A stretch of 43,983 nucleotides of DNA from Methylobacterium jeotgali (lineage in GTDB: Bacteria > Pseudomonadota > Alphaproteobacteria > Rhizobiales > Beijerinckiaceae), in contig NZ_BPQR01000053.1 of the NCBI RefSeq assembly GCF_022179345.1, positions 1 through 43,983 of the forward strand, read 5' to 3'. Below the pieces are notes generated by a model. The model searched no databases and was not told the DNA's origin. It saw nothing but the letters and a program-made list of their open reading frames with translations. Each line of letters starts with the position of its first letter. The first letter of the stretch is position 1. Of the stretch, positions 26,007 to 37,947 are shown piece by piece. The position numbers and the translations under genes were made by a program.

Positions 26007-27110
26007 ATGCGGGGCAGGGTGATCATCGGGACCGGGGCGCTGGTGCTGTTCGTGGCGCTCCTCTACCTGCTGCGCGACGTGCTGATGCCGTTCATCGCCG
26101 GCTTCATCCTCGCCTATCTCCTCGACCCGCTCGCCGACCGGCTGGAGCGCCTCGGCCTCGGGCGGCTGGCGGCGAGCCTGGTGATCCTGGCGCTCGCCGT
26201 GGCGGTGCTGGTGGTGACGCTGCTGATCCTGGCCCCCGTCGCCGTCAAGCAGATCGCGGGGCTCGCCGCGGCGCTTCCGGGAACCGTCCAGCGGCTCCAG
26301 GCCATCCTCGCCGAGCACGCCGGCCCGCTCCTCCAGAAGGTCGGCGGCGCCGACGTGCTCTCCGACCTGCAATCCTCGGTCGGCACCCTCGCCGCGCAGG
26401 GCGGCTCCTGGCTGATGACCTTCCTGGCCTCGCTCTGGACCGGCAGCCAGGCGCTGGTCTCGATCGTCTCGCTCCTCGTGGTGACGCCGGTGGTGGCCTT
26501 TTACATCCTCGTCGACTGGGACCGGATGATCGCCAAGCTCGACGGCTGGACGCCACCCCGGCACCGCCCGGTGGTGCGCCGCCTCGGCCACGAGATCGAC
26601 GGCGCGGTGACGGGCTTCATCCGGGGCCAGACCCTGGTCTGCCTGATCCTCGGCACCTTCTACGCCGTGGGCCTGTGGGCGGTGGGGCTGAACTTCGGCG
26701 TGCTGATCGGCATGATCGCGGGGCTGCTCACCTTCATCCCCTATGTCGGCACGCTCACCGGCTTCCTACTCTCGGTCGGCGTCGCCGTGGTGCAGTTCTG
26801 GCCGGGCTCCGACTGGCTGCATATCGGGCTCACGGTCGGGGTGTTTCTGGTCGGGCAGTTCTTCGAGGGCAACATTCTCTCCCCGAAGCTCGTCGGCGAC
26901 TCGGTCGGCCTGCACCCGGTCTGGCTGATGTTCGCGCTGCTCGCGGCGGGCTCGCTGTTCGGCTTCGCGGGGCTCTTGCTCGCCGTGCCGGTGGCCGCCT
27001 CCCTCGGGGTCGTCGCCCGCTTCGGCATCGAGCGCTACCTGAGCAGCCGGCTCTACCACGACGGCCAGCCCGTGCTGCTGCCCGAGGAGGTGCGGCGCAT
27101 CGAGCCCTGA
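26007..27110 (+). CDS. AI-2E/PerM-family membrane permease
   Basis: 367 residues, ATG at 26007. Hydrophobic segments include [58 protein letters not shown], then a soluble stretch (about residues 75-130), and a cluster near [56 protein letters not shown] and [36 protein letters not shown] and [21 protein letters not shown] are diagnostic. The family includes AI-2 exporters and antiporters, and the substrate here is unknown. It lies between purM and hdaA, a conserved alphaproteobacterial position. Confidence 0.92.
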   Translation: MRGRVIIGTGALVLFVALLYLLRDVLMPFIAGFILAYLLDPLADRLERLGLGRLAASLVILALAVAVLVVTLLILAPVAVKQIAGLAAALPGTVQRLQAILAEHAGPLLQKVGGADVLSDLQSSVGTLAAQGGSWLMTFLASLWTGSQALVSIVSLLVVTPVVAFYILVDWDRMIAKLDGWTPPRHRPVVRRLGHEIDGAVTGFIRGQTLVCLILGTFYAVGLWAVGLNFGVLIGMIAGLLTFIPYVGTLTGFLLSVGVAVVQFWPGSDWLHIGLTVGVFLVGQFFEGNILSPKLVGDSVGLHPVWLMFALLAAGSLFGFAGLLLAVPVAASLGVVARFGIERYLSSRLYHDGQPVLLPEEVRRIEP

Positions 27111-27170
27111 TAGACCCTCGACCGATCGACCCTTGACCCGCGGCGCGCAGCCGGATTCTGTCTGCGCCCC

Positions 27171-27908
27171 ATGCTGCCCCCGACGCGCGACACCATCCCT
27201 CGACAGCTCGCCTTCGAGCTGCCCCTCGACCCCCGCTACGGCCGCGAGGACTTCCTCGTCAGCCCGGCGAACGAGGCGGCCTACGCGCTCGTGGAATCCT
27301 GGCCGCGCTGGCCCGACACTGTGACCGTGCTCACCGGGCCGCCCGGCAGCGGCAAGAGCCATCTCGCCTCGATCTGGGCGAGCCGGGCCCACGCCTGGAC
27401 AGTCTCGGCCAGCGAGATCGGTAAAGGGCAGGTGCCCCATCTGATCTCGAACGGCGCCCTGGTGGTCGAGGACGTCGACCGGCCCGAGGGGCGCGACGAG
27501 GCCGCCCTGTTCCACCTTCTCAACCTCGCCCGCGAGCGCCGCTGCCCGGTGCTGGTGACGAGCGGGCGCCCGGTCGACGCCATCGGGCTCACGACGCCGG
27601 ATCTGCGCTCGCGCCTGCGCCTCGCCCCCGGCGCCGCCATCGAGCCGCCGGACGAGGCCCTGCTGCGGGCGGTGCTCGTGAAGCTGTTCGTGGACCGCCA
27701 GCTCGTCGTGGATCTGCGGGTCGTCGACGCCCTGGCGCTGCGCATCGACCGCTCCATCGGCCGGGCCCGCGAGATCGTGACCGCCCTCGATCGCGACGCC
27801 CTCAGCCGGGGCCGGCGCATCACCAAGCCCCTCGTCCTCGAGGTGCTCGCGCGGCTCGGCCTCGCCGGCGACGAGGACGAGAGCGAGGACGGGCCGGGGA
27901 ACAGCTGA
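27171..27908 (+). CDS. hdaA: DnaA-like regulatory ATPase (HdaA)
   Basis: 245 residues, ATG at 27171. It has a Walker A (GPPGSGKSH, about 56-64) and Walker B (ALVVEDVD), plus AAA+ sensor regions (LVTSGRPVDAI, LRSRLRLAPGA). It lacks the DnaA DNA-binding domain. QLAFELP near the N-terminus (residues 12-18) resembles the beta-clamp-binding motif Hda proteins use. Hda with the clamp stimulates ATP hydrolysis by DnaA and so limits re-initiation. The gene sits directly ahead of ppk, as in related bacteria. The acidic end (GDEDESEDG) is probably disordered. Confidence 0.88.
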   Translation: MLPPTRDTIPRQLAFELPLDPRYGREDFLVSPANEAAYALVESWPRWPDTVTVLTGPPGSGKSHLASIWASRAHAWTVSASEIGKGQVPHLISNGALVVEDVDRPEGRDEAALFHLLNLARERRCPVLVTSGRPVDAIGLTTPDLRSRLRLAPGAAIEPPDEALLRAVLVKLFVDRQLVVDLRVVDALALRIDRSIGRAREIVTALDRDALSRGRRITKPLVLEVLARLGLAGDEDESEDGPGNS

Positions 27909-27918
27909 GCCCCGCCGA

Positions 27919-27936
27919 CCGTCATCAAACTGTCAA
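27919..27936 (+). promoter_or_regulatory. Pho-box-like element upstream of ppk
   Basis: CCGTCAT-CAAA-CTGTCAA is two 7 bp direct repeats separated by 4 bp. It matches the PhoB box layout (CTGTCAT-N4-CTGTCAT) with one mismatch in each half. It lies 70 bp upstream of the ppk start, in the only gap between hdaA and ppk. ppk is a known PhoB target in several proteobacteria. Binding here is inferred. Confidence 0.6.
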
Positions 27937-28006
27937 ACGCCGAGGTCGGGTGTCATGGTAAGGGCCGCCCGAACGGCGGCTTCGAGACGGGCGAGGGAGC
28001 AGAATC

Positions 28007-30457
<2,451 letters not shown>

Positions 30458-30547
30458 GCGGACGCCCCCGGCGCAAGGCGCGGGCCCGGCCCACGCCCCC
30501 TCCCGCCCGGCTCCGGTGCCGGGCGCGTCCGACGCAAGGAAGCGCCC

Positions 30548-32089
30548 TTGGCACCCCATAGCGCCAGCCTGACGCTCGCCCATTCTGCGGACAGCCCCCG
30601 GCGCGGCCGGCCGGCCCCCGTCGCGATCATCGACATCGGCTCGAACTCGGTCCGCCTCGTCGCCTACGACTCCCTCTCGCGGGCGCCGACGCCGGTCTAC
30701 AACGAGAAGGTCCTGTGCGGGCTCGGCCGCAACGTGCTGAGCACGGGCCGGCTCGCCGAGGAGGCGGTACGCAAGGCGCTCGCCGCGCTCACGCGCTTCC
30801 GGGTGCTGTGCGGGATCATGAACGTCTCGCGCCTGACCGTGCTCGCCACGGCGGCCGCGCGGGACGCCGAGAACGGGCCGGCCTTCATCGCCGCGGCCGA
30901 GGAGGCCTGCGGCACGCGCATCGAGCTGCTGTCGGGCCGGCGGGAGGCCGAGCTCTCGGCGATGGGCGTCGTGTCCGGCTTCCATGCCCCGGACGGGGTG
31001 GTGGGCGACCTCGGCGGCGGCTCCCTGGAGCTCGTCGACGTGCGCGGCGCGGTGATCGGCCAGGGCGTGACCATGCCGCTCGGCGGCCTCGCCCTGCAGG
31101 ACCTCTCCGGCGGCTCCGTCAAGAAGGCCGTCAAGATCGCCCGCGAGAACCTCAAGAAGGCCGAGCCGCAGCTCGAGACCCTGCGCGGGCGGACCTTCTA
31201 CGCCGTCGGGGGCACCTGGCGGGCCATCGCCCGGCTGCACCAGGCCGCGCGCAACTACCCGATCCACGTCATGCACGGCTACAGCGTCGAGCCGAGCGAC
31301 GAGCTGAACTTCCTCAACGTCGTCGAGACCGTCGACGCCGCGCTCCTGCAGGACGTCGAGGCGGTCTCCGAGGCGCGCCGGCCGCTGCTCGCCTACGGGG
31401 CCGTGGTGCTGGAGGAGATCATCCGGCTCGGCCGCCCGCGGGAGGTGGCGATCTCGGCCTCCGGGGTGCGCGAGGGCCTGCTCTTCGAGCTGCTCGACCG
31501 GGAGACCCGCGCCCTCGACCCGCTGATCGTCGCGGCGGGCGAGCTCAACACGCTGCGCGCCCGCTCACCGGGCCACGCGACGGAGCTGATCGACTGGACG
31601 GACCGGTTCGTGGCGAGCCTCGACGGGCCGGAGACCGCCGACGAGCGCCGCCTGCGCCACGCCGCCTGCCTGCTCTCCGACATCGGCTGGCGGGCGCATC
31701 CGGACTACCGGGGCGACCAGAGCGTCAACATCATCACCAACGCGGCCTTCGTCGGCGTCGACCATCCGGGCCGGGCCTATCTCGCGCTCGCCGTGTACTT
31801 CCGCCACGAGGGCGTGGCGCCGGAGAAGGCGAGCCCGATGCTGCGGAGCCTCGCGGGACCGCGCCTGTTCGAGCGGGCGCGCCTCCTCGGCGCGCTCCTG
31901 CGCGTCGCCTATCCCGTCTCGGCGGGCATGGCCGGCACCCTGGAGCGGATGCCGGTGCTGGCCGGCGACGGCAAGGTCGTGCTGCGGGTGCCCCCCGAGT
32001 GGCAGGGGCTCGCAGGGGACCGCCTGCTCGGGCGCGTGCGCGGCCTCGGCCGGGTCATCGGCCTCGACGGGCGCGTCGAGATCGCCTGA
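30548..32089 (+). CDS. ppx: Exopolyphosphatase (Ppx/GppA family)
   Basis: 513 residues from the TTG at 30548, with AAGGA at 30536-30540 upstream. It removes terminal phosphate from polyphosphate and/or hydrolyses pppGpp. The ASKHA ATPase-fold motifs are IIDIGSNSVRLVAYD (about 27-41), TAAARDAENG and VGDLGGGSLELVDV. A C-terminal HD-like helical part (residues about 310-513) starts near LRHAACLLSDIGWRAHPDYRGDQS. ppk and ppx are next to each other as in many proteobacteria, and both use TTG starts. The gene converges on maeB over 89 bp with a REP-like hairpin between. Confidence 0.94.
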   Translation: MAPHSASLTLAHSADSPRRGRPAPVAIIDIGSNSVRLVAYDSLSRAPTPVYNEKVLCGLGRNVLSTGRLAEEAVRKALAALTRFRVLCGIMNVSRLTVLATAAARDAENGPAFIAAAEEACGTRIELLSGRREAELSAMGVVSGFHAPDGVVGDLGGGSLELVDVRGAVIGQGVTMPLGGLALQDLSGGSVKKAVKIARENLKKAEPQLETLRGRTFYAVGGTWRAIARLHQAARNYPIHVMHGYSVEPSDELNFLNVVETVDAALLQDVEAVSEARRPLLAYGAVVLEEIIRLGRPREVAISASGVREGLLFELLDRETRALDPLIVAAGELNTLRARSPGHATELIDWTDRFVASLDGPETADERRLRHAACLLSDIGWRAHPDYRGDQSVNIITNAAFVGVDHPGRAYLALAVYFRHEGVAPEKASPMLRSLAGPRLFERARLLGALLRVAYPVSAGMAGTLERMPVLAGDGKVVLRVPPEWQGLAGDRLLGRVRGLGRVIGLDGRVEIA

Positions 32090-32131
32090 GGCCCGGGCGG
32101 CTTCCCGCTAAAGGATCGATCAGCGGTGCGA

Positions 32132-32156
32132 CCCTCTCCCGCGGGACGGGAGAGGG
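32132..32156. repeat. REP-like hairpin between ppx and maeB
   Basis: A perfect 10 bp stem, CCCTCTCCCG (32132-32141) with CGGGAGAGGG (32147-32156), and a 5 nt loop (CGGGA). It lies between two convergent genes and is suited to end transcription from both sides. It belongs to the same family as the other CCTCTCCC elements in this window. Confidence 0.7.
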
Positions 32157-32178
32157 GACAAGTCCGCGTCCGACGCGC

Positions 32179-34485
32179 TCAGGCGCTGCCGAGCTCCGGC
32201 AGCGCCTGGCAGGACTGCGCCTCCACCACCGCCGCGGCGGTGACGTTGACGATGCCGCGGGCCGTGACCGAGGGCGTCAGGATGTGTGCGGGCCGCGCCG
32301 GGCCGATCAGCAGCGGTCCGACCGGCAGCGCGTCGGCCAGCACCTTGGCGAACTGGAAGGCGATGTTGGCCGCGTCGAGGTTCGGGAAGACCAGCACGTT
32401 CGCCGCCCCCTTCAGGCGCGAGCCCGGCAGCACCCGGTCGCGCACCAGCTCCACCAGGGCGGTGTCGGCCTGCATCTCGCCGTCGACCTGAAGCTCCGGC
32501 GCGCGGGCCGCGATCAGCTCCAGCGCCGAGCGCATCTTGCGCGCCGAGGCCGAATCCGACTGCCCGAAATCCGAGTGGCTGAGGAGCGCGATCTTCGGGG
32601 TCAGCCCGAAGCGGGTGACGTGCTCGGCGCAGGCCACCGCCACGTCGGCGATCTCGGCGGCCGTGGGATCCTGGCGGACATGGGTGTCGGCGAGGAAGAA
32701 GGCGCCCTTCTTGGTGACGATCAGGCTCATCGCGGCGCACTCGCCGACGCCCGGCGCCAGCCCGATCACGTCGCGGATGATGCGCAGGCGCGTCTCGAAG
32801 CGCCCCTCCAGGCCGCAGACCAGGGCGTCGGCCTCGCCCCGGCGCACGGCGAGCGCGCCGATCACGGTGCTGTTGGTGCGCACCAGCGTGCGCGCGGCCT
32901 CCGGCGTGATGCCCCGGCGCCCGGCGACCTCGAGATAGGTCTGGACGTAGGCGCGGTAGCGCGGATCGTCCTCGGGATCGATCAGGTCGAAATCCTGGCC
33001 CATGCGCAGCGACAGGCCGAAGCGCTTCAAGCGCACCTCGACGACGCGGGGGCGACCGACCAGGATCGGCCGGGCGACGCCCTCCTCGACCACGACCTGC
33101 GCGGCGCGCAGCACGCGCTCGTCCTCGCCCTCGGCGTAGATGACCCGCTTCGGGTTCTCCTTGGCCTTGGTGAAGAGCGGCTTCATGACGAAGCCGGAAC
33201 GGTGGACGAAGCGGTCGAGGCTCTCGGCGTAGGCCTCTATGTCGGGCACCGGGCGGCCGGCGACGCCGGACTCCATGGCGGCCTTGGCCACCGCCGGGGC
33301 GATCCGCAGGATCAGGCGCGGGTCGAAGGGGCTCGGGATCAGGGAGTTCGGGCCGAAGGGCCGGGCCTCGCCGCCATAGGCGCGGGCGACCACGTCGGAG
33401 GGCGTTTCGCGGGCGAGCGCAGCGATGGCCTTCACCGCCGCGATCTTCATCGCCTCGTTGATCGAGGTGGCGCCGACGTCGAGCGCGCCGCGGAAGATGT
33501 AGGGGAAGCAGAGGACGTTGTTGACCTGGTTGGGGAAGTCTGAGCGGCCGGTGCAGATCATCGCGTCCGGACGCTTCGCCTGCGCGAGGTCGGGCATGAT
33601 CTCGGGATAGGGGTTGGCGAGCGCCATGATCAGCGGCTTGTCGGCCATCGTCTCGAGGTACTCGGGCTTGAGCACCCCGCCCGCCGAGAGGCCGATGAAC
33701 ACGTCGGCGCCGGGGATGACCTCGGCGAGCGTGCGGGCCTGCGTCTCCTGCGCGTAGACCGACTTCCAGCGGTCCATCAGCTCCGTGCGGCCGGCATAGA
33801 CCACACCCTTGATGTCGGTGACGGTGATGTTCTCCCGCCGAGCGCCGAGCGAGACGAGGATGTTGAGGCAGGCGATCGCCGCCGCGCCCGCGCCCGAGGT
33901 GACGATCCGCGCATCCGCCAGCGCCTTGCCGGCGAGCTCGAGCCCGTTCAGGACGGCGGCGGCGACGATGATCGCGGTGCCGTGCTGGTCGTCGTGAAAG
34001 ACGGGGATGTTCATCCGCGCCCGGCACTGCTCCTCGACCTCGAAGCACTCCGGCGCCTTAATGTCCTCGAGGTTGATGCCGCCGAAGGTCGGCTCGAGCG
34101 CGCAGACCACGTCGACGAGGCGCGCCACGTCGTGCTCGGCCACCTCGACGTCGAACACGTCGATGCCGGCGAACTTCTTGAAGAGGACCGCCTTGCCCTC
34201 CATCACGGGCTTGGCCGCGAGCGGGCCGATGTCGCCGAGGCCGAGCACGGCGGTGCCGTTGGTGAGCACGGCGACGAGGTTCTGGCGGATGGTGAGGGTG
34301 GCGGCCTCCTGCGGGTCGTCGTGGATCGCCATGCAGGCGGCGGCGACGCCCGGGGAGTAGGCGAGGGCCAGGTCGCGCTGGTTGCCGAGCGGCTTGGTGG
34401 CCTGGATCTCCAGCTTTCCGGGCTTGGGCAGCCGGTGATAGACGAGGGCGCCGGACTTGAGATCCTCGGACATGTTGTCGGCCAT
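32179..34485 (-). CDS. maeB: NADP-dependent malic enzyme with C-terminal phosphotransacetylase-like domain
   Basis: 768 residues from the ATG at 34485, preceded on minus by GGGAGAGG. It decarboxylates malate to pyruvate. The malic-enzyme half (about 1-430) has [19 protein letters not shown]-like [46 protein letters not shown] and the nucleotide-binding [14 protein letters not shown]. The rest (about 440-768) is a phosphotransacetylase-like domain ([34 protein letters not shown]) that lacks transacetylase activity in characterised relatives and tunes allostery by acetyl-CoA. A longer frame to 35097 is the reverse of other genes. In a methylotroph this enzyme links C4 acids to pyruvate and NADPH. 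Confidence 0.96.
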   Translation of the reverse strand: MADNMSEDLKSGALVYHRLPKPGKLEIQATKPLGNQRDLALAYSPGVAAACMAIHDDPQEAATLTIRQNLVAVLTNGTAVLGLGDIGPLAAKPVMEGKAVLFKKFAGIDVFDVEVAEHDVARLVDVVCALEPTFGGINLEDIKAPECFEVEEQCRARMNIPVFHDDQHGTAIIVAAAVLNGLELAGKALADARIVTSGAGAAAIACLNILVSLGARRENITVTDIKGVVYAGRTELMDRWKSVYAQETQARTLAEVIPGADVFIGLSAGGVLKPEYLETMADKPLIMALANPYPEIMPDLAQAKRPDAMICTGRSDFPNQVNNVLCFPYIFRGALDVGATSINEAMKIAAVKAIAALARETPSDVVARAYGGEARPFGPNSLIPSPFDPRLILRIAPAVAKAAMESGVAGRPVPDIEAYAESLDRFVHRSGFVMKPLFTKAKENPKRVIYAEGEDERVLRAAQVVVEEGVARPILVGRPRVVEVRLKRFGLSLRMGQDFDLIDPEDDPRYRAYVQTYLEVAGRRGITPEAARTLVRTNSTVIGALAVRRGEADALVCGLEGRFETRLRIIRDVIGLAPGVGECAAMSLIVTKKGAFFLADTHVRQDPTAAEIADVAVACAEHVTRFGLTPKIALLSHSDFGQSDSASARKMRSALELIAARAPELQVDGEMQADTALVELVRDRVLPGSRLKGAANVLVFPNLDAANIAFQFAKVLADALPVGPLLIGPARPAHILTPSVTARGIVNVTAAAVVEAQSCQALPELGSA

Positions 34486-34566
34486 GGCCTCTCCCTTTCC
34501 CGGCTGCTCTCGCGCCGCCCGGCGCGCGCCCATCCTGTGCCCGCGCCCGCTGCGGGAGGGCGCTCG

Positions 34567-35181
34567 ATGAGGGCTCTGTTGCACCGGCTTCGGAGCGGGC
34601 GCAACCCGCACAACGAGACCCGGATTCACCTCGAAAAGCTCGTCCGGCGATACGGATTCTCCATCGGCGCCTACTCCTACGGGCGCCCGAAGGTCCGCTT
34701 TCCCGATTCCGGGAGGCGGCTGACGATCGGCCGCTATTGTTCCATCGCCGACAAGGTCGAGATCCTGCTCGGCGGCGACCATCGGCTCGACTGGGTGTCG
34801 ACCTACCCCTTCGCGGCCATGCGCGGGCTCTGGCCCGAGGCCGAGGCGCCGGCCGACTACCACGCGAGCCGAGGGGACGTGGCGATCGGGCACGATGTCT
34901 GGCTCGGCTCGGGCTGCATGATCCTGTCGGGCGTCACGGTGGGCCACGGCGCGGTCGTCGCCGCCCGCGCCGTCGTCACCCGCGACGTGCCGCCCTATGC
35001 GGTCGTGGCCGGCAATCCTGCCCGGATCGTGCGCCACCGCTTCGAGCCGGCGCAGGTCGAGCGGCTGCTGGCCTGCGCCTGGTGGGACCTGCCCCACGCG
35101 GAGGTCGCCCGGCTGGTGCCGCTCCTCCAGAGCGGGCAGGTGGAGGCGCTGGCCGAGCGCGCCGTTGCGGCGCGGGCCTGA
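34567..35181 (+). CDS. CatB-like hexapeptide acetyltransferase
   Basis: 204 residues, ATG at 34567. The left-handed beta-helix repeats are clear: [38 protein letters not shown], then [51 protein letters not shown], which is the xenobiotic acetyltransferase (CatB/Vat) signature. The active-site histidine would be in [11 protein letters not shown]. The acceptor is unknown: sugars or O-antigen units are as likely as antibiotics, and a glycosyltransferase cassette lies 2 kb away. A long upstream frame (from 33982) is antisense to maeB. Confidence 0.87.
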   Translation: MRALLHRLRSGRNPHNETRIHLEKLVRRYGFSIGAYSYGRPKVRFPDSGRRLTIGRYCSIADKVEILLGGDHRLDWVSTYPFAAMRGLWPEAEAPADYHASRGDVAIGHDVWLGSGCMILSGVTVGHGAVVAARAVVTRDVPPYAVVAGNPARIVRHRFEPAQVERLLACAWWDLPHAEVARLVPLLQSGQVEALAERAVAARA

Positions 35182-35220
35182 ATCCCCTACGGCCCCGGGA
35201 ACGATCGAAGGTTCGAGCCC

Positions 35221-35493
35221 ATGACCGACCCCCTTGCGACGACCACCGCCGACACGCCGCCGGACCGCCTCGCGGTGAACCCGTCGAGCCCCTACTACGA
35301 CGAGCGGGCGCTGGAGCGCGGCGTCGGCGTGCGCTTCAAGGGCGTCGAGAAGACCAATGTCGAGGAGTACTGCGTCAGCGAGGGCTGGGTGCGGCTCTCC
35401 GCCGGCAAGACCCTCGACCGGGCCGGCAACCCCATGACCGTGAAGCTGAAGGGCACCGTGGAGCCCTATTTCCGCGACCTCTCCGGCACCTGA
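35221..35493 (+). CDS. DUF3297 protein
   Basis: 90 residues, ATG at 35221. DRLAVNPSSPYYDERALERGVGVRFKGVEKTNVEEYCVSEGWVRL and NPMTVKLKGTVEPYF are the near-invariant blocks of DUF3297, a glutathionyl-like small protein family of unknown role, widespread in alphaproteobacteria. Its last 28 bases overlap the 3' end of the minus-strand gene ending at 35466. Confidence 0.9.
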   Translation: MTDPLATTTADTPPDRLAVNPSSPYYDERALERGVGVRFKGVEKTNVEEYCVSEGWVRLSAGKTLDRAGNPMTVKLKGTVEPYFRDLSGT

Positions 35494-35801
35494 TCCGGAG
35501 AGGGCCCTCGGGCCTCCGCCGCCGCGAGGTCGCGGAGCGCACCCCGTACCAGCGCGGCGATCCCCGCCCGGCCGCGGGAGCCGTCGATGACGAGGCTGGT
35601 GCCGACTTCCGGATGCGTGCGCCGCTGGCGCGGGCGGCGGGCATGGTTCGAGAGCCGCAGGGTCCGCGCCCCGCCCGGGCGCCTCAGGTAGAGGCTGTCG
35701 CCGCGCTCGTTGATCGCGGTCACGCCGAGCCCTTCCGCCTCCAGCAGGGCGCGGGCCAGGGCGAGCGCCTCGCGCGGGGGGAGGGGGCCCGCTTCCGTCA
35801 C
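35466..35801 (-). CDS. Hypothetical protein coupled to the acyltransferase gene
   Basis: 111 residues from the GTG at 35801, which overlaps the acyltransferase stop by 4 bp (GTGA). Helical N-terminus (LPPREALALARALLEAEGLGVTAI), a beta-like middle (GDSLYLRRPGGARTLRLSNHARRPRQRRTHPEVG), then TSLVIDGSRGRAGIAALVRGALRDLAAA. The basic middle could bind nucleic acid or polyanion. I do not recognise a family. The same GTGA coupling joins the next two genes upstream, which supports a real three-gene unit. Its 3' end overlaps the convergent DUF3297 gene by 28 bp. Confidence 0.6.
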   Translation of the reverse strand: MTEAGPLPPREALALARALLEAEGLGVTAINERGDSLYLRRPGGARTLRLSNHARRPRQRRTHPEVGTSLVIDGSRGRAGIAALVRGALRDLAAAEARGPSPDQVPERSRK

Positions 35802-36895
35802 GGCCCTGCGGGCTCGATGGTGCGGAGCGTCCGCCGGCCGAGCGTGCGCGCCTTGAGGCGGAGCGCCGGCCGCTCGACGGCGTACCAGGACAGGGCCGCG
35901 ACCATCAGCGCCAGAACCAGCGAGGGCGCCAGCAGCGCGGCGCCGGACGTGCCTGGGTAGAGCGCGTGCAGGCTCTGCTGGATCGGCCATCCGTAGAGAT
36001 AGACCCCGTAGGAGAGATCGGCCTTCGGGTCGAGGAGCGGCCGGGCCAGCGCCGGGGCGAAGCCGAGCGCCACCCCGCCGTAGGCCTCCGCCGCGAAGAG
36101 CCCGGTGCGGTAGAGCGGCGTCCCGTGCAGGAGCGCGCAGAGGGCGATGAGCCCCGCGGCCAGCGGCAGCGACAGGCGCACCTGGGACCGGTTGAGGTAG
36201 AACGCGGCGCCGATCGCGAAGATCAGCGGCAGGCGCAGGGCCGTCTCCAGGCCCTTCGGCAGGTCGGCGCGCGTGGCATCGAGCGCCAGCAAGGCCAGGG
36301 CGAGGACGAGCGCGAGACCCGCGACGGCGCGCGGCCGGCGCAACAATCCGAGAAAGCCCGCCGCCAGAACGCCGAGATAGCAGAGCACCTCGTATTTCAG
36401 GGTCCAGACCGTCCCGAGCGGGCTCGGATAGGGGTTCTGCGCGAAGACGCCGGGCAAGCTGGCGTTGCTCTTGAAGGTGGTCAGCGTGTTGAGCACGAAC
36501 CGCCAGGTGCCGGGCTCGCTCACGTAGGTTCCGGCCGGCAGCGCCGTCATCGCGGTGCCGAGGCCGAAGGTGACGAGGAGGGTGGCCGCCGCCAGCCCCG
36601 GCAGGATGCGCAGCGTGCGCGCGACGACGTAGTCGCGGGCGCCGCGCCGGTCGAGGCTCATGGTCACGAGGAAGCCGGAGACGGCGAAGAAGCCGTTCAC
36701 CGCGTGCTCGCCGAGGGTGAAGCCGGTCGCCCGCGTCAGGGGCTCGTCGAGGAGGCCGCCCGTCGCGACGCTGAAGGCGTGGGAGACGACTACCATCACG
36801 GCGAGGACGAGGCGCAGGCCGGTGAAGGCGTTGCGCGGACGCGCCATCGCGTCCGCGACGGTCTCGCCGCGAAGGAAGGCGGGCAGGGCGATCAC
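35798..36895 (-). CDS. Acyltransferase 3 (OafA-like) membrane protein
   Basis: 365 residues from the GTG at 36895, which overlaps the glycosyltransferase stop (GTGA); an ATG at 36847 is the alternative. The family start is RNAFTGLRLVLAVMVVVSHAF, with the key Arg and His, then GEHAVNGFFAVSGFLVTMSLDRRG and GTVWTLKYEVLCYLGVLAAG. About ten membrane helices follow to LSWYAVERPALRLKART. These enzymes acetylate or acylate surface sugars. The neighbouring glycosyltransferase suggests a cell-surface glycan as substrate. Confidence 0.9.
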   Translation of the reverse strand: MIALPAFLRGETVADAMARPRNAFTGLRLVLAVMVVVSHAFSVATGGLLDEPLTRATGFTLGEHAVNGFFAVSGFLVTMSLDRRGARDYVVARTLRILPGLAAATLLVTFGLGTAMTALPAGTYVSEPGTWRFVLNTLTTFKSNASLPGVFAQNPYPSPLGTVWTLKYEVLCYLGVLAAGFLGLLRRPRAVAGLALVLALALLALDATRADLPKGLETALRLPLIFAIGAAFYLNRSQVRLSLPLAAGLIALCALLHGTPLYRTGLFAAEAYGGVALGFAPALARPLLDPKADLSYGVYLYGWPIQQSLHALYPGTSGAALLAPSLVLALMVAALSWYAVERPALRLKARTLGRRTLRTIEPAGP

Positions 36896-37785
36896 GGGGC
36901 CGGGGTCTCCGCCAATCCCTCGCGGGCCAGCGCGCTGAGGCCCCGCAAGGCCGCCAACGCACCCATCGCCGAGCCGCCGTAGCGCTCGAGACCGGCGCGC
37001 CGCAGCACCAGCGCCGAGAGCGCCGCCTTGGCGGCGTTGGCGGCGAGCCCCGGCCACGGGTTCTCGGTGATCCCGTACTTGCGGCCGACATAGGCCCGCG
37101 ACCAGGCGAGATGCCAGCGGGCCCGGAACACCCGGCCCGGCTCCGGCGCCGAGGAGCGGCCGCGCCCGTGCAGCGCCTGCGCCCCGTGGACGTGGACGAG
37201 GCTGCGCCCGGCCTCGATCACCCGCCGGCAGAGGTCGTCGTCCTCGTAGAACAGGAAGATTTTTTCGTCGAAGCCGCCGAGCGCCAGGAAGAGATCGCGG
37301 GGCGCCAGCAGGCACGCGCCGGAGAGGAAGGGCGCGCAGGCGTCGCCCTCGGGCAGGTCCCGCCGGCCGAGCCTGTTGTGGAGGTAGGGCGCGAGCAGCG
37401 AGCGCGGCTGATAGAAGAAGCGCCCGTCCGGTTCCGTGATGCGCGGGGCGAGCAGGCCCGCGTCCGGGTAGGCTCGCACCGCCGCCGTCAGCGCCGCAAC
37501 GGCGCCGGGCCGCAGGGTCACGTCGGGATTGAGGATCAGGACGTGGCTGGCCTCGGTGGCCGCGCGCACGCCGATGTTGTTGGCCCGCCCGTAGCCCTCG
37601 TTGCGGGGGTTTCGGATCACCCGTGCTCCGGCCGCCTCAGCCACGGCGGCGGAGGCGTCGCGGCTGGCGTTGTCGACGACGATCGCCGGAACACCCTCGT
37701 CGGCGAGCGCCGCGAGGCAGGCGGGGAGGGCGCCCGCGCTGTCATGGGCGACGACGACGGCGGTGAGGGAAAGGGTCGACGGCAT
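36892..37785 (-). CDS. Family 2 glycosyltransferase (rhamnosyltransferase-like)
   Basis: 297 residues from the ATG at 37785. The GT-A fold motifs are LTAVVVAHDSAGALPACLAAL, IVVDNASRDASAAV, RNEGYGRANNIGVRAA, LILNPDVTLRPGAV (nucleotide-sugar/metal site) and GGFDEKIFLFYEDDDLCRRV. This is the layout of WbbL-type rhamnosyltransferases, but the sugar cannot be read from the sequence. It is the first gene of a three-gene coupled unit with the acyltransferase and the unknown protein, likely for O-antigen or exopolysaccharide. Upstream is a dense REP-like cluster. Confidence 0.9.
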   Translation of the reverse strand: MPSTLSLTAVVVAHDSAGALPACLAALADEGVPAIVVDNASRDASAAVAEAAGARVIRNPRNEGYGRANNIGVRAATEASHVLILNPDVTLRPGAVAALTAAVRAYPDAGLLAPRITEPDGRFFYQPRSLLAPYLHNRLGRRDLPEGDACAPFLSGACLLAPRDLFLALGGFDEKIFLFYEDDDLCRRVIEAGRSLVHVHGAQALHGRGRSSAPEPGRVFRARWHLAWSRAYVGRKYGITENPWPGLAANAAKAALSALVLRRAGLERYGGSAMGALAALRGLSALAREGLAETPAP

Positions 37786-37802
37786 CGGCTCCCGCGCGGC
37801 GT

Positions 37803-37938
37803 CCCTCCCCCCTCTGTGGGGGAGGGTGGCCCCCGAAGGGGGTCGGGAGAGGGGAGCGCCGTCTCCGGAAAGACCTGAGCCGGCCCCTCTCCCGCCCTGC
37901 ATGCGCAGGGCACCCTCCCCCGCCAAGGGGAGAGGGTT
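37803..37938. repeat. REP-like hairpin cluster
   Basis: Several stems in 136 bases: CCCTCCCCC/GGGGGAGGG (37803-37811 with 37818-37826); CCCCC-GAA-GGGGG next to it; CGGGAGAGGGG/CCCCTCTCCCG (37844-37854 with 37884-37894); GCCCTGC-ATGC-GCAGGGC (37894-37911); and an outer ACCCTC/GAGGGT pair (37912-37937). It is the largest of four such elements in the window. It lies between aspS and the glycosyltransferase on the same strand and should isolate the two. Confidence 0.75.
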
Positions 37939-37947
37939 ATCTCGCGC

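Noticed and set aside
33982..34566. Upstream extension of the acetyltransferase
   Set aside because: Antisense to maeB; the family N-terminus begins at the ATG at 34567.
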